Shown in pieces: positions 24,760 through 33,131 of a stretch of DNA of 33,329 nt. The position numbers and the translations under genes are program-made. The notes under the pieces are model-generated. The model was not told the DNA's origin and did not search any database. It saw only the letters and a list, made by a program, of their open reading frames with translations. The stretch's first letter is position 1. Each line of letters begins with the position of its first letter. Source of the DNA: Candidatus Bathyarchaeota archaeon (GTDB lineage Archaea > Thermoproteota > Bathyarchaeia > Bathyarchaeales > Bathycorpusculaceae). Location: assembly GCA_003151735.1 (NCBI GenBank), contig PLYI01000104.1, positions 1 through 33,329 of the forward strand. The letters are read 5' to 3'.

Positions 24760-26856
24760 TTAATTGTATTTGTTTTTCAATTGTTTTTGCATTTCCTCAA
24801 GCTTTTTGATATTTGGCGATTTTTTGTGTCTAACTATATACAGGCTGCTTACAACTGCGATAACAATAACAGTTGCTGCAATAGCCACTATTACCAGACT
24901 TATAGTTGAATCGTTGCTGTTGGTATTGCTGTTAGAGAGCGCTATGGTGAGGACCAATGGCTGACCATCGTAGTTGATTGTTTGGTTCATTTCAAGATAG
25001 CCCTCTTTGATTATTTCGAAGGTGTATACGCCGGCTGTAACATTTTGGAAATTAACATATCCCGTCGCATTTGTAACATCAACTAGTGATTGTATCCCCG
25101 TGGGTTGAACAGTTGACGAGACATTCGTGTCCTTTAAAGTATTTCCTTCGCTGTCTTTGATGCATAATGCTAAGGTTCCTGTGTTGTTGGATGGGGCTGG
25201 TGTAACTTTTAATTGTGTCGTTGCTTGGGCGTTAAGGTATCCTAATTTTGAGCCGCTTGCTGTAATGGTACAATTTGTTGTTATAGAAAAGCTGGGGGCA
25301 GTGAAACTTGTGTTATAGTAACCGTTTCCCTGTTCTGTTGTGGAGGTGAATGCTCCCCCGTTGTTTGATGCGAACGTAATTGTTGCACCCATTACAGGGG
25401 CGCCGTTAGCAGTTACGTAGGCTGTTATTACAGTGGTGTATCCATTATTGACGTTAGTTGGGTTGGTTGCTACTGTTATTTGTAAGGGCAAGTAGTCAAT
25501 AAGGTAGGTTGTTATTGATGTCTGCCCCGTTGTATAACCTGATGCTTGCGCGGTGATGGAAGTTGCACCTGGCGCGTTTGTTACGGTCAAATTTCCTGTT
25601 GCCTGTGTTTTGCCAAAGGGAATTGTTAGCGTTGAGCTGACAAGGCCTACTGTTGGTTGTGACGAGAATTGATTTACGTTGACATCAGTTTCTGGATCTT
25701 TCGCTGGTCGTCCCTGTGCGTCCTGAAGTTGTACTTGGATGGCTTGGTATGTTTTGTTGTCTGATGGTAAAGTTGTCGGTACGCAGTAGATGGCCAATTT
25801 TGAAGGTATAAAACCAAAAGTGCTTATTGACTGGCGGTCCCATTGAAGGTCTGTGGCTACAGCAGTTATGCTTGACGAGCCTGCTTTATAGGTCGTATTC
25901 AGGGTTGCTAATGCGTAAGTTTGCATTCGCGGGATTGTTATTGGGTCTATTTTGCATACGCTTTGATCGTTTGAAGCTATACTTACTATTACGGCTGTTT
26001 GATTTACTGCGGCGTAACCTGAGGCATTTTGTAATTGGATTGCAATTTGTTTGTAAGAGTTTTGGTCAGCTGGAACCTTGGAAGGCCCTAGAAAGATTTT
26101 AATTTGGTTTGGATTCGACGCTACAGGGGTTGTAGTAATCGTAACTTGGTAGGGCGTATATCCTTGAGATAGAGCTGTAATTATTGCTGATTCTGTTCTT
26201 GCTTCTGTTTGGGCTTTTATTGTTGTATTGAAACTAGTTATTGCGTAAGTTTGGCCTTCAAGGATTGTGGCAAAAGGGGTTACAGTGCCTACGGTAGTGT
26301 CTGAGCAGGATAGCATTACTTGCACACCTCCATGAGGGGCTCTTGCAGGAGAACCGCTTGAATCTTGAAGTTGAACCATAATTGCGTCATATGAGTTTCC
26401 GTCTGCTGGGAGAGTGGATGGAAATCCGTAAACTGCTATCGCTGACGGTATCGGTCCAATGGTAGTCATTGAGGATAGGACGGTTGCGTAGCCCGTTGCT
26501 GAAGCAGTTATTACCGTTGTTCCTGGACTGAATGTAGAGTTAAAGTTTGCAGAGGCATATGTTGATCCTTTGGGTATGATGATTGATGAATCTACTGTTC
26601 CTATATTTGTGAGAGAAGATGAGAGACTGATAGTTGTGTCTTGCAAAGCTCTAGCAGGTTGTCCACTGGAATCTTGCAATTGAACGAAAATACATCTGTA
26701 AGTATTGTTATCTGCAAGCACATTAGGCGGACCAGCAAAAATATTAAGTTTCGCATGGTCACTAGTTGATGCAACGGAAGTATTTTGATTAAATATTAAG
26801 AAAGCTGATGTTAAAATTAAAACGGCTATTGTTAGGCGGGCTACTTTTTTCAGCAT
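24760..26856 (-). CDS. Surface protein with Ig-like repeats and C-terminal membrane anchor
   Basis: A 698-residue secreted, membrane-anchored protein. A Sec signal peptide (about 5-30, LTIAVLILTSAFLIF) is followed by four related domains of about 100 residues. Each opens with a phrase like LPADGNSYDAIMVQLQDSSG and carries LQDSSGxPAR, IPxGxTxA and ITAxATGY, in the invasin/Big-like adhesion group. A fifth Big_1-like domain (YTTVITAYVTANGAPVMGAT) and a carboxypeptidase-regulatory-like domain (GYVNFQNVTAGVYTFEI) follow. One helix (about 655-678, LVIVAIAATVIVIAVVSSLYIV) and a basic tail end it. It is 39 nt downstream of the seven-cysteine gene and upstream of the pilins. A role in adhesion or cell-wall interaction is inferred. 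Confidence 0.85.
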   Translation of the reverse strand: MLKKVARLTIAVLILTSAFLIFNQNTSVASTSDHAKLNIFAGPPNVLADNNTYRCIFVQLQDSSGQPARALQDTTISLSSSLTNIGTVDSSIIIPKGSTYASANFNSTFSPGTTVITASATGYATVLSSMTTIGPIPSAIAVYGFPSTLPADGNSYDAIMVQLQDSSGSPARAPHGGVQVMLSCSDTTVGTVTPFATILEGQTYAITSFNTTIKAQTEARTESAIITALSQGYTPYQVTITTTPVASNPNQIKIFLGPSKVPADQNSYKQIAIQLQNASGYAAVNQTAVIVSIASNDQSVCKIDPITIPRMQTYALATLNTTYKAGSSSITAVATDLQWDRQSISTFGFIPSKLAIYCVPTTLPSDNKTYQAIQVQLQDAQGRPAKDPETDVNVNQFSSQPTVGLVSSTLTIPFGKTQATGNLTVTNAPGATSITAQASGYTTGQTSITTYLIDYLPLQITVATNPTNVNNGYTTVITAYVTANGAPVMGATITFASNNGGAFTSTTEQGNGYYNTSFTAPSFSITTNCTITASGSKLGYLNAQATTQLKVTPAPSNNTGTLALCIKDSEGNTLKDTNVSSTVQPTGIQSLVDVTNATGYVNFQNVTAGVYTFEIIKEGYLEMNQTINYDGQPLVLTIALSNSNTNSNDSTISLVIVAIAATVIVIAVVSSLYIVRHKKSPNIKKLEEMQKQLKNKYN

Positions 26857-26895
26857 TTTTCATATCTCATTTTCTTTATTCACTTAACTTATTGG

Positions 26896-27261
26896 TTAAA
26901 ATCTCATGTATTTGGATAAAATTTGATTTTGATGTTTTTTTGAAGCGCCTATTATTGGACCACTATTTGTGATTTGACAGAAAGCACAAACAACATCAGA
27001 TAATTCTATATGGCAATGAACAGGAGATTTTTTGCATTGTTTAATGCGGCAATCAGTGACCATTGGAATTTTGTTTTTTGCGTCAGATTTTAAGGTAAAA
27101 AAGCTGCATTGCGCATTTTTCGAGTATTCGCAATTTTCTTTTTTCATTCCCCCGAAAAATGTTGCATTTGACAATATTTCTACTAATGTTAAGACTTCTT
27201 CATTTCTATGTTTTTCTAATTTGCTTATTCGTTCACTTAGCTCTTCTATTTGGGTCCCCAT
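26896..27261 (-). CDS. Seven-cysteine small protein with N-terminal coiled coil
   Basis: I do not recognise the family. The 121-residue product starts with a short coiled coil (IEELSERISKLEKHRNEEV, 5-23), followed by a cysteine-rich region: C44, C52, C71, C76, C83, C92, C95. These include CEYSKNAQC, DCRIKQCKK, HCHIE and VCAFC, suggesting a zinc or iron-sulfur site. No signal peptide or membrane helix is visible, so it should be cytoplasmic. It is 39 nt upstream of the surface protein gene and has its own TATA box (27298-27308). Its position between a TFB gene and surface genes suggests a regulator, but this is inference. Confidence 0.65.
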   Translation of the reverse strand: MGTQIEELSERISKLEKHRNEEVLTLVEILSNATFFGGMKKENCEYSKNAQCSFFTLKSDAKNKIPMVTDCRIKQCKKSPVHCHIELSDVVCAFCQITNSGPIIGASKKHQNQILSKYMRF

Positions 27262-27292
27262 TGGTATCTGACATCCAACTTTTAATTAACCA

Positions 27293-27310
27293 AGTTTGCT
27301 TATATAGTAA
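27293..27310 (-). promoter_or_regulatory. TATA box of the seven-cysteine gene
   Basis: On the minus strand TTACTATATAAGCAAACT ends about 32 nt before the ATG at 27261. The last 12 nt are identical to those in the major pilin promoter. Transcription would start near 27275, giving a short leader. Confidence 0.6.
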
Positions 27311-27351
27311 GAAGAAATAAGAAAGAAATTGTATTCGATAATTAAAGAAAT

Positions 27352-28197
27352 TTATTCTTCACAAATTAACAGTTTTTCACGTTGGCTATTGCTAATTGAG
27401 TAGTTGAAAAAGATACTTGTTTTGGAGTTTTCACAACTTACCCATGAGTTTGCTACTGTGGTTGCTGTAAATTTTCTAATTCTTGCTTCGTTTATGTACA
27501 CAGTTCGGTCAGATGTGTGAAAGGCTTTGCCGATTTTTTCTTTAGAGATTTTTATATTCTTTTTTTTGCAGGAATTGTACAAGGATCCTGCTGCGAGGCC
27601 AATTGGGTTTCCTCCAGACCTCATGATTTTCAGTAGTGTGTTTTCCGCATCGACAATAAGTTCTTTATTTTGAGTGATTTTTCCAGCGTTTTCATGTAAG
27701 TAGTCCAGCGCTGATTTTCTTTGAGTTTTTAGCTGTTCTTTTCCTTGGTTAAGTGTTTTGTTTAGTATCCATGATTGTTTCATTACTGACCTGCTGTCGA
27801 GGCTGAGTTCTTTGGATATCTCTTTTATAGACCTCATTTTGTCGTATTCTTTAAGTATTAGGTGCATTAGTGCAGCTACAGTAGCTCTTTTGTTCTTTGA
27901 GAGTTTTTGTTGTCGGAAAAGCAAGTGGTTTTGGATGCGTATTGTTCGTGCTGCTTCTTCCCTGTAGGGAAAATTTGGAATGTTTAGCTGGCAAGAAACG
28001 GCTCTAAGTGTGGTTAACCATTCTTTGAGGGTTTCGGAGTCTTGTTCGTTCCAGTTTGAATACCATTCGGGTGCCCATTGCGTAAAGCTCTTGAAGATTG
28101 GAGTTTCGTCTATAACTAGTCCGCATTTGTTGCAGATTTTTTCTCCACTTAAGCCTTCTGGATAAACGATTGCACCGTCGCATTTGTAGCAGTTCAA
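27352..28197 (-). CDS. tfb: Divergent TFIIB-type transcription initiation factor
   Basis: A 281-residue general transcription factor homologue. The N-terminal zinc ribbon MNCYKCDGAIVYPEGLSGEK has C3, C6, C22 and C25. The usual B-reader arginine/glycine segment is replaced by PEWYSNWNEQDSETLKEWLT (44-63). The first cyclin fold (about 74-160) has KRATVAALMHLILKEYDKMR and SIKEISKELSLDSRSVMK. The second (165-255) has PIGLAAGSLYNSCKKKNIKI and SKEKIGKAFHTSDRTVY. Normal TFBs run to about 300-320 residues, so this is slightly short. It is probably one of several TFBs in the genome, perhaps specialised for nearby surface genes. GGAGAAAG precedes the ATG, and a TATA box lies at 28276-28286. Confidence 0.82.
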   Translation of the reverse strand: MNCYKCDGAIVYPEGLSGEKICNKCGLVIDETPIFKSFTQWAPEWYSNWNEQDSETLKEWLTTLRAVSCQLNIPNFPYREEAARTIRIQNHLLFRQQKLSKNKRATVAALMHLILKEYDKMRSIKEISKELSLDSRSVMKQSWILNKTLNQGKEQLKTQRKSALDYLHENAGKITQNKELIVDAENTLLKIMRSGGNPIGLAAGSLYNSCKKKNIKISKEKIGKAFHTSDRTVYINEARIRKFTATTVANSWVSCENSKTSIFFNYSISNSQREKLLICEE

Positions 28198-28275
28198 ACT
28201 TTTCTTTCTCCTTCCTATCTATTAATACAACATTTCCGATATCGATTTTAGCGCTTGCTACTATCGGAGAATTCA

Positions 28276-28286
28276 GCTTATAAAAC
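28276..28286 (-). promoter_or_regulatory. TATA box of the TFB gene
   Basis: On the minus strand GTTTTATAAGC lies about 80 nt before the TFB start. It shares TATAAGC with the promoters of the seven-cysteine gene and the major pilin. Confidence 0.5.
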
Positions 28287-28418
28287 TTGAGAATCAAGCA
28301 TTCACATATTTGCTATTTTTAGCATTTTATATTTTGGAAAACGCTATAAATTGCAAATAATTTTTTAAAATTACGTAATTTTAGACCTACTTTTTTCAAA
28401 TCTAAAACAGACGAAAAC

Positions 28419-28982
28419 TTAATTCCTTTTGCAACTTGCCATAAAATTAGAAAATCCTGTGTGTCCGAGGTTTTTGCAAGACCTTTGGTTGGGGGCGAGA
28501 ACTCGCCCTTGAACATCAAGAACTAAAAAGGCTTCTGATGCTTGCTCCATAAGATTGTGATAACGTTTCTCACTTTCAGCTAGAACCTACTTTACTTTTC
28601 TTCTATCTACCGCGAGATAAATCCTGTATGACAATTCTCCATAGACTGTTTCTGGGTAGCCTTGTTTGGTTTAGTATCCGTCAGCACCAAGATTTAGAGC
28701 TTTGATTGCTACTTCTTCTCTACCTTTCCCAGTGAACAAAATAAAAGGAATTTCATTCTTGCTCTCGTGCAGCTCTTTTAGGAATTGGAGGCCATCTTTT
28801 TGAGGCATCTCATAATCAGAAACAACCACATCATAATGCCCAGAAGATAATTTCTTGAAGGCTTCATCCACACAACACGCCTAGACAATCTCAAAGATGG
28901 GATCCATATCCATTAGATCTGTTTTGAAAAGCTTGAAGACGAGACATAACCCAAAAACTATTGCGCTCTTCAGTTCAAATCC
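28419..28982 (-). pseudogene. Decayed receiver-PAS signalling gene
   Basis: A single minus-strand frame keeps clear homology but has three in-frame stops, at 28587-28589, 28671-28673 and 28881-28883. It reads MDPIFEIV*ACCVDEAFKKL, then DVVVSDYEMPQKDGLQFL and PFILFTGKGREEVAIKALNL (receiver domain, Asp in SDYEMP). After the second stop come TKQGYPETVYGELSY and, past the third, LAESEKRYHNLMEQASEAFL with VLDVQGRVL, the start of a PAS domain. This is the common archaeal REC-PAS kinase layout. The N-terminal acidic pair is not recognisable and the kinase part is missing. The stops and truncation show a true pseudogene rather than a single sequencing error. Confidence 0.8.
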
Positions 28983-28991
28983 CAGCGGGCC
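28981..28991. repeat. GC-rich box, copy 1
   Basis: CCCAGCGGGCC, also present at 33064-33074. It stands 7 nt before the first 28-bp palindrome. Together with the preceding GTTCAAAT it loosely resembles the 3' end of an archaeal tRNA gene, so an attachment-site origin is conceivable. Confidence 0.5.
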
Positions 28992-28998
28992 TGCTATT

Positions 28999-29026
28999 GG
29001 ATTCGCTTAATGTATTAAACGAATCC
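28999..29026. repeat. 28-bp palindromic repeat, copy 1
   Basis: Left arm GGATTCGCTTAAT, spacer GT, right arm ATTAAACGAATCC. The arms pair with one mismatch. Near-identical palindromes occur at 33038-33065 and 33104-33131. All are intergenic, and the three flank the two zinc-ribbon membrane protein genes. Confidence 0.75.
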
Positions 29027-29324
29027 TTTTGAAGCTATGCTTAGAAAAAAACGCACAATATCGCTATTTCATTAAAGCCGGAAGATATCGTTGGTATAGA
29101 CAAAAACGCTAACTGTTGAAAAGAAAAACTATTTTTTTCTTTTTATTTTTTGAGTGCGCGCCGTTTTATGGTTAAGTTTTCAACGCTATTTTATGGAATT
29201 TAGAAATCAGAAGTCGTAAATAGTATTAGTCATGATTGTGGATTCTTAAAGGTTAAATGAGGATTCGTTCGATAAGCAAGAATTAGCAAGTTAAATGTAA
29301 TTTGCCAATGGTGAGCAGGTACAC
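29027..29324. other. Upstream region of the FecR-like gene
   Basis: This stretch of about 300 bases holds a plus-strand T-rich tract (29129-29151, CTATTTTTTTCTTTTT) that could terminate transcription entering from the left, then a TGCGCGCC patch and an AT-rich region. No strong TATA box stands out before the gene. GGTGAGC lies about 12 nt before its ATG. Confidence 0.45.
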
Positions 29325-31112
29325 ATGCAAAAAGGAAAAAATACAGGCTTATTCTTTAGGTTCGGGAGTAAAACCGTTACTCCGTTCAAGATTATAACTC
29401 CAGTTCTATTAGTTTCATTGTTATTTGCGGCATTTATAACGCCACTGCATGCTCTTACACCTGCTAGAGATTTAACTGGAACGTGGAAAAGCGCTTTACC
29501 TGAAAAGTATTATGAAATGGATTCTTTTGACCCAACCATGCGGATGAATGATGTAAACGTAACGTATGCTATGGATATAACTCAAAACGGCAACTCGATA
29601 AATATAGTATTGAATGTTTACGAGTCAAGTTGGATTACGGATACTGCATACTGGACTGAGTATGGCATGTCCGGTGTTCCTCCGGTGGGATTTAATCAAA
29701 TCGTGCTTACTGGAACGGTTTCCGGCGCAAGTTTTACGACTGATGAGCAAGGAAGCCAATTAACCGCGGAACACTTAGCCGGCACGTTTACCACTGACAT
29801 CATAACCGCAACGTTAACTGGAAATTCCGAAACTACAGACACCAACGGCATAATTGTACTGCGGTCAGGCTCATCTGCCACTCAGCCTCCGTTTTCTCCG
29901 ACTCCGACTCCCACCCCAGCCCCTGCCCCGCCTACATCAGACAATTTAGGCAGCGTTTCAATAGTTCAAGGGTCAGCATGGTTTGCAGACACTGGCGCAG
30001 CGGTTACTACTCAAAGTCAAATAGGCACAGGAGCAGAAATTCAAACGGGCAGCGACAACAACACAATCATAGGTTTCAATTATCCCGACCAGGGCGGAAC
30101 AGTATACTTGGGTGCAAACTCCAACACGGGATGGGTGTATCTTGAGCCAGAAACCGATCCAATAAATGGAAACATATCTTATACTGTAGTGCCGTCGCCG
30201 ACAACAGGATCTGTTCCGTTTGAAAACGGATTGGAATCTGATGAGTTTGGACAAGTCGCAGTGACGCTTCCCATAGAAATCGGCGTTGGCATGCTTATAT
30301 TGGGTGAGACGCTTCCGATTGCTTTAACGGGTGCAGCAGTCGTCGAGGGAACATTATTGTTGGGAACAGGCATCGCGTACATCCATGAGCAGTTGTCTCC
30401 GCAAGAAGGAACCTATGACGTAAGACCTGTACAGGTGCCTCAAGGATTAGTAATGGGCGAAGGAACCGACTATATCGTAGAGGTTTCCAACGGATCAACG
30501 ACAATCCAGGTCATTGACGGCTCAGTCATATTCGTCGATCAATACACGAACAACTCAATAACCATATCAGCAAACCAGATGTTGGCGCTTCCCCCTGGAG
30601 TACCAACTGGATTCAGCGAACAAGACCTGCAGGTTAGCTTGTCTGCCTTTGACGCGTCTTCAATAAACCAATGGTGGATACCAACAACACTAATCGCTAC
30701 CCCGACAATAGCAACTGCTACTCCGCTAATTCCATCGACACCAACAAATGCTTTATCAGGCATCATGAGCTTTCTGACTTCAACCATATTTTTAGCGGTT
30801 ATTATTCTGTTAATAATCATCGCGATAGCTGCAGTCCTCGTTGCCACGCGCAGAAAAGCACACTTACGACAGCCCGACGAGTCAAATCAAAAATCAAGCA
30901 ATCAAAATATAGCGCAACCCATCACGTTTGAAAGCCCAAAAACAACAACGCCAACCACAGAAACAATAGCTCCGCCCTCCCAAGAACCAGATGTCAAACA
31001 ACCAAAGTTGGCCTTCTGTCCCAACTGCGGGAACCAGCTTCTCAACACTAAAGGGTTCTGCCCCTTCTGCGGCTCGGACCTCAGCAAATGGTCCCCAAAC
31101 GCCAAAAAATAG
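29325..31112 (+). CDS. Membrane protein with FecR-like extracellular domain and cytoplasmic zinc ribbon
   Basis: A 595-residue protein. A signal peptide or helix (about 20-44, IITPVLLVSLLFAAF) leads to a beta-rich domain (45-183, DLTGTWKSALPEKYYEMDSF). A Pro/Thr linker (SPTPTPTPAPAPP, about 190-202) follows, then a FecR-like region: GSVSIVQGSAWFADTGAAVT, IGTGAEIQTGSDNNTIIGF and, after a hydrophobic insert, IQVIDGSVIFVDQ. A single helix (about 486-510, FLAVIILLIIIAIAAVLVA) crosses the membrane. The cytoplasmic tail is Gln/Thr/Pro-rich and ends in a zinc ribbon with C565, C568, C579 and C582 (FCPNCG, FCPFCG). The next gene has the same plan, and both probably belong to one surface-sensing or envelope unit. 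Function is unknown. Confidence 0.75.
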   Translation: MQKGKNTGLFFRFGSKTVTPFKIITPVLLVSLLFAAFITPLHALTPARDLTGTWKSALPEKYYEMDSFDPTMRMNDVNVTYAMDITQNGNSINIVLNVYESSWITDTAYWTEYGMSGVPPVGFNQIVLTGTVSGASFTTDEQGSQLTAEHLAGTFTTDIITATLTGNSETTDTNGIIVLRSGSSATQPPFSPTPTPTPAPAPPTSDNLGSVSIVQGSAWFADTGAAVTTQSQIGTGAEIQTGSDNNTIIGFNYPDQGGTVYLGANSNTGWVYLEPETDPINGNISYTVVPSPTTGSVPFENGLESDEFGQVAVTLPIEIGVGMLILGETLPIALTGAAVVEGTLLLGTGIAYIHEQLSPQEGTYDVRPVQVPQGLVMGEGTDYIVEVSNGSTTIQVIDGSVIFVDQYTNNSITISANQMLALPPGVPTGFSEQDLQVSLSAFDASSINQWWIPTTLIATPTIATATPLIPSTPTNALSGIMSFLTSTIFLAVIILLIIIAIAAVLVATRRKAHLRQPDESNQKSSNQNIAQPITFESPKTTTPTTETIAPPSQEPDVKQPKLAFCPNCGNQLLNTKGFCPFCGSDLSKWSPNAKK

Positions 31113-31144
31113 CATCTGTAATTTTTTCAAAGGAGTTCGCTGAA

Positions 31145-32702
31145 GTGAAAAAGATCCCGGTCGTAATAATTATCGGTGTTTTGTGTTTATCGATGTTATC
31201 GGCATTCGCGCCGAAGGTAATGGCTCAGTCTTCCGCAGACTGGCCAATGTTCCGCGCTGGCCCGTCTCATGGCGGTGCAGGCGTAGGTAATCCCGCTCTT
31301 GCGCTCGCGCTAAACTGGAGTTACTCTGCCCATGATGAAGTTCATTCGTCTCCTGCTGTTGTAGATGGCGTTGTTTACGTAGGTTTCCTATGACTATAAC
31401 GTTTATGCTTTGAAAGCTTCTAACGGCGCTCTAATGTGGACTTACACTACTGGCGGCCAAATTGAGTCATCGCCAGCTGTTGTCGGCGGAGTAGTTTACA
31501 TCGGCTCGGATGACGATAACTTTTATGCTTTGAACGCTGCTACAGGCACTCAAATTTGGAATTACACTACTGGTGGATTAGTCAGTTCATCGCCCACTGT
31601 TGTCGGCGGAGTAGTTTACGTCGCGTCTTTTGACGGCAGTGTTTTCGCTTTGAACGCATCTAACGGTGTGCAACTCTGGAATTTCACCACCGTTATAGCT
31701 GTCACAAGTGGTTTCTCGATTGCTTCATCTCCTGCAGTTGTAAACGGTGTAGTCTACATAGGTTCAGATGACAACAACGTTTATGCTTTGAATGCAACTA
31801 CAGGCACTGCGCTCTGGAATTATCCTACTGGTAGCGGAGTCACTTCGTCTCCATCAGTCGTCAACGACGTAGTATACGTCGGCGGTAGTGACGGGTATAT
31901 TTACGCTTTGAATGCAGCTAATGGCATAAAACTCTGGAACCACAAAACAGACAATTCAGTTGTGTCATCCGCCGCAGTCGTCAACGGAATGGTTTACGTA
32001 GGATCATATGACTATGCCATTTACGCTTTGAACGCATCTAACGGTGTCACAGTCTGGAAGTCCCCCACAAACAACAATATTTTTTCGTCCCCCGCAGTTG
32101 TCAACGGCGTGGTTTACATAGGCTCGGATGACGGCAACGTTTATGCTTTAAACGCGGCTACCGGTACCCAACTGGGAAGTTACAATATTGGTAACGGACC
32201 CGTTGAGTCGTCTCCTGCTGTCGTCGGCGGCGTAGTTTATATTGGCGGTGATAATTTCAACATTTATGCTTTGGGTGATTTAAAATCGTCGCCTTCGCCA
32301 AATCCAACTTCAACATTAACTCCAACTTCCGCTCCAACATCAACTCCGACTCCAACCGAGTCTCCTTCACACCCGTCATCTAACTTTCTGTTTATAATAA
32401 TTGGAGCGGTAGTTGTGGTCATAATTATTGTTGCACTTGTCTTAATGCTGCGAAAGAAATCAAAATCTAAACAAACTCGTCTATCTGATTCATCTTCCCC
32501 CGCGACTACTCCACCTCCGCCACAAACATCTTCGCCAGCTCAAACCACTCAGCCCCAAACACTCGAATTTACTCCTTCAAAGGCATCAACAACTCCGGCT
32601 ACATTAACCGCCAAGAAATCCACGTTTTGCCCCAACTGCGGAGAAAAAATTCTCTCAACAAACGCTAAATTCTGCCCAACCTGTGGCACTCCAATAAATT
32701 AG
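31145..32702 (+). CDS. PQQ-repeat beta-propeller membrane protein with zinc ribbon (frameshifted)
   Basis: The start is the GTG at 31145-31147 (VKKIPVVIII), chosen for AAAGGAG upstream and the signal peptide that follows (IPVVIIIGVLCLSMLSAFA). After DWPMFRAGPSHGG the first propeller blade reads VDGVVYVGF and stops at 31391-31393. One T too many in GGTTTCCTATG (about 31381-31391) explains it, since without it the frame continues YDYNVYALKASNG. Seven or eight blades of about 41 residues follow (marker SSPAVVNGVVYIGSDDxNVYAL). Then come a Pro/Thr linker, one membrane helix (FLFIIIGAVVVVIIIVALVL) and a C-terminal zinc ribbon (FCPNCG, FCPTCG). The propeller faces outside and the ribbon inside. It starts 32 nt after the FecR-like gene. 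Confidence 0.8.
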
Positions 32703-33037
32703 CAATTCCCCAACACAAACCAGAACCGCCGTTTAAATAAGAACTCACACTATTGACGAAGTCGCAGTTAAACGAAAGAAAACAATCGTTCGAAACATTA
32801 TAGACCAACAGGCAAATACTTTCTTGACATATACTTTCAAGTAAATAAATTATAGACGTTTTATCTACACAAATTTTTTAGTTTATTTCCTATAATGTAA
32901 TTTTAGGAAATGGAACGAATGATATAGCGATTTGAATTTTGCTTGAAATATTGTATAAAACCTTACGCAGAATAATTATGGTCCCTTTCGCATCATCACA
33001 CCCAATGAACAAGTGCCAAGAAGTGGCTTCAGGTTGT

Positions 33038-33065
33038 GGATTCGCTTAAATAATTAAGCGCATCC
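33038..33065. repeat. 28-bp palindromic repeat, copy 2
   Basis: Left arm GGATTCGCTTAA, spacer ATAA, right arm TTAAGCGCATCC. The right arm overlaps the GC-rich box that starts at 33064. It matches copy 1 in all of the left 12 bases. Confidence 0.75.
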
Positions 33066-33075
33066 CAGCGGGCCC
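33064..33075. repeat. GC-rich box, copy 2
   Basis: CCCAGCGGGCCC, identical over 11 nt to the box at 28981-28991. It lies between palindromes 2 and 3. Confidence 0.5.
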
Positions 33076-33103
33076 GTTTCAATCATTCTCCAAAGAAAAA
33101 CAA

Positions 33104-33131
33104 GGATTTGCTTAATGTATTAAGCGCATCC
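33104..33131. repeat. 28-bp palindromic repeat, copy 3
   Basis: Left arm GGATTTGCTTAAT, spacer GT, right arm ATTAAGCGCATCC. It differs from copy 1 at only three positions. Confidence 0.75.
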
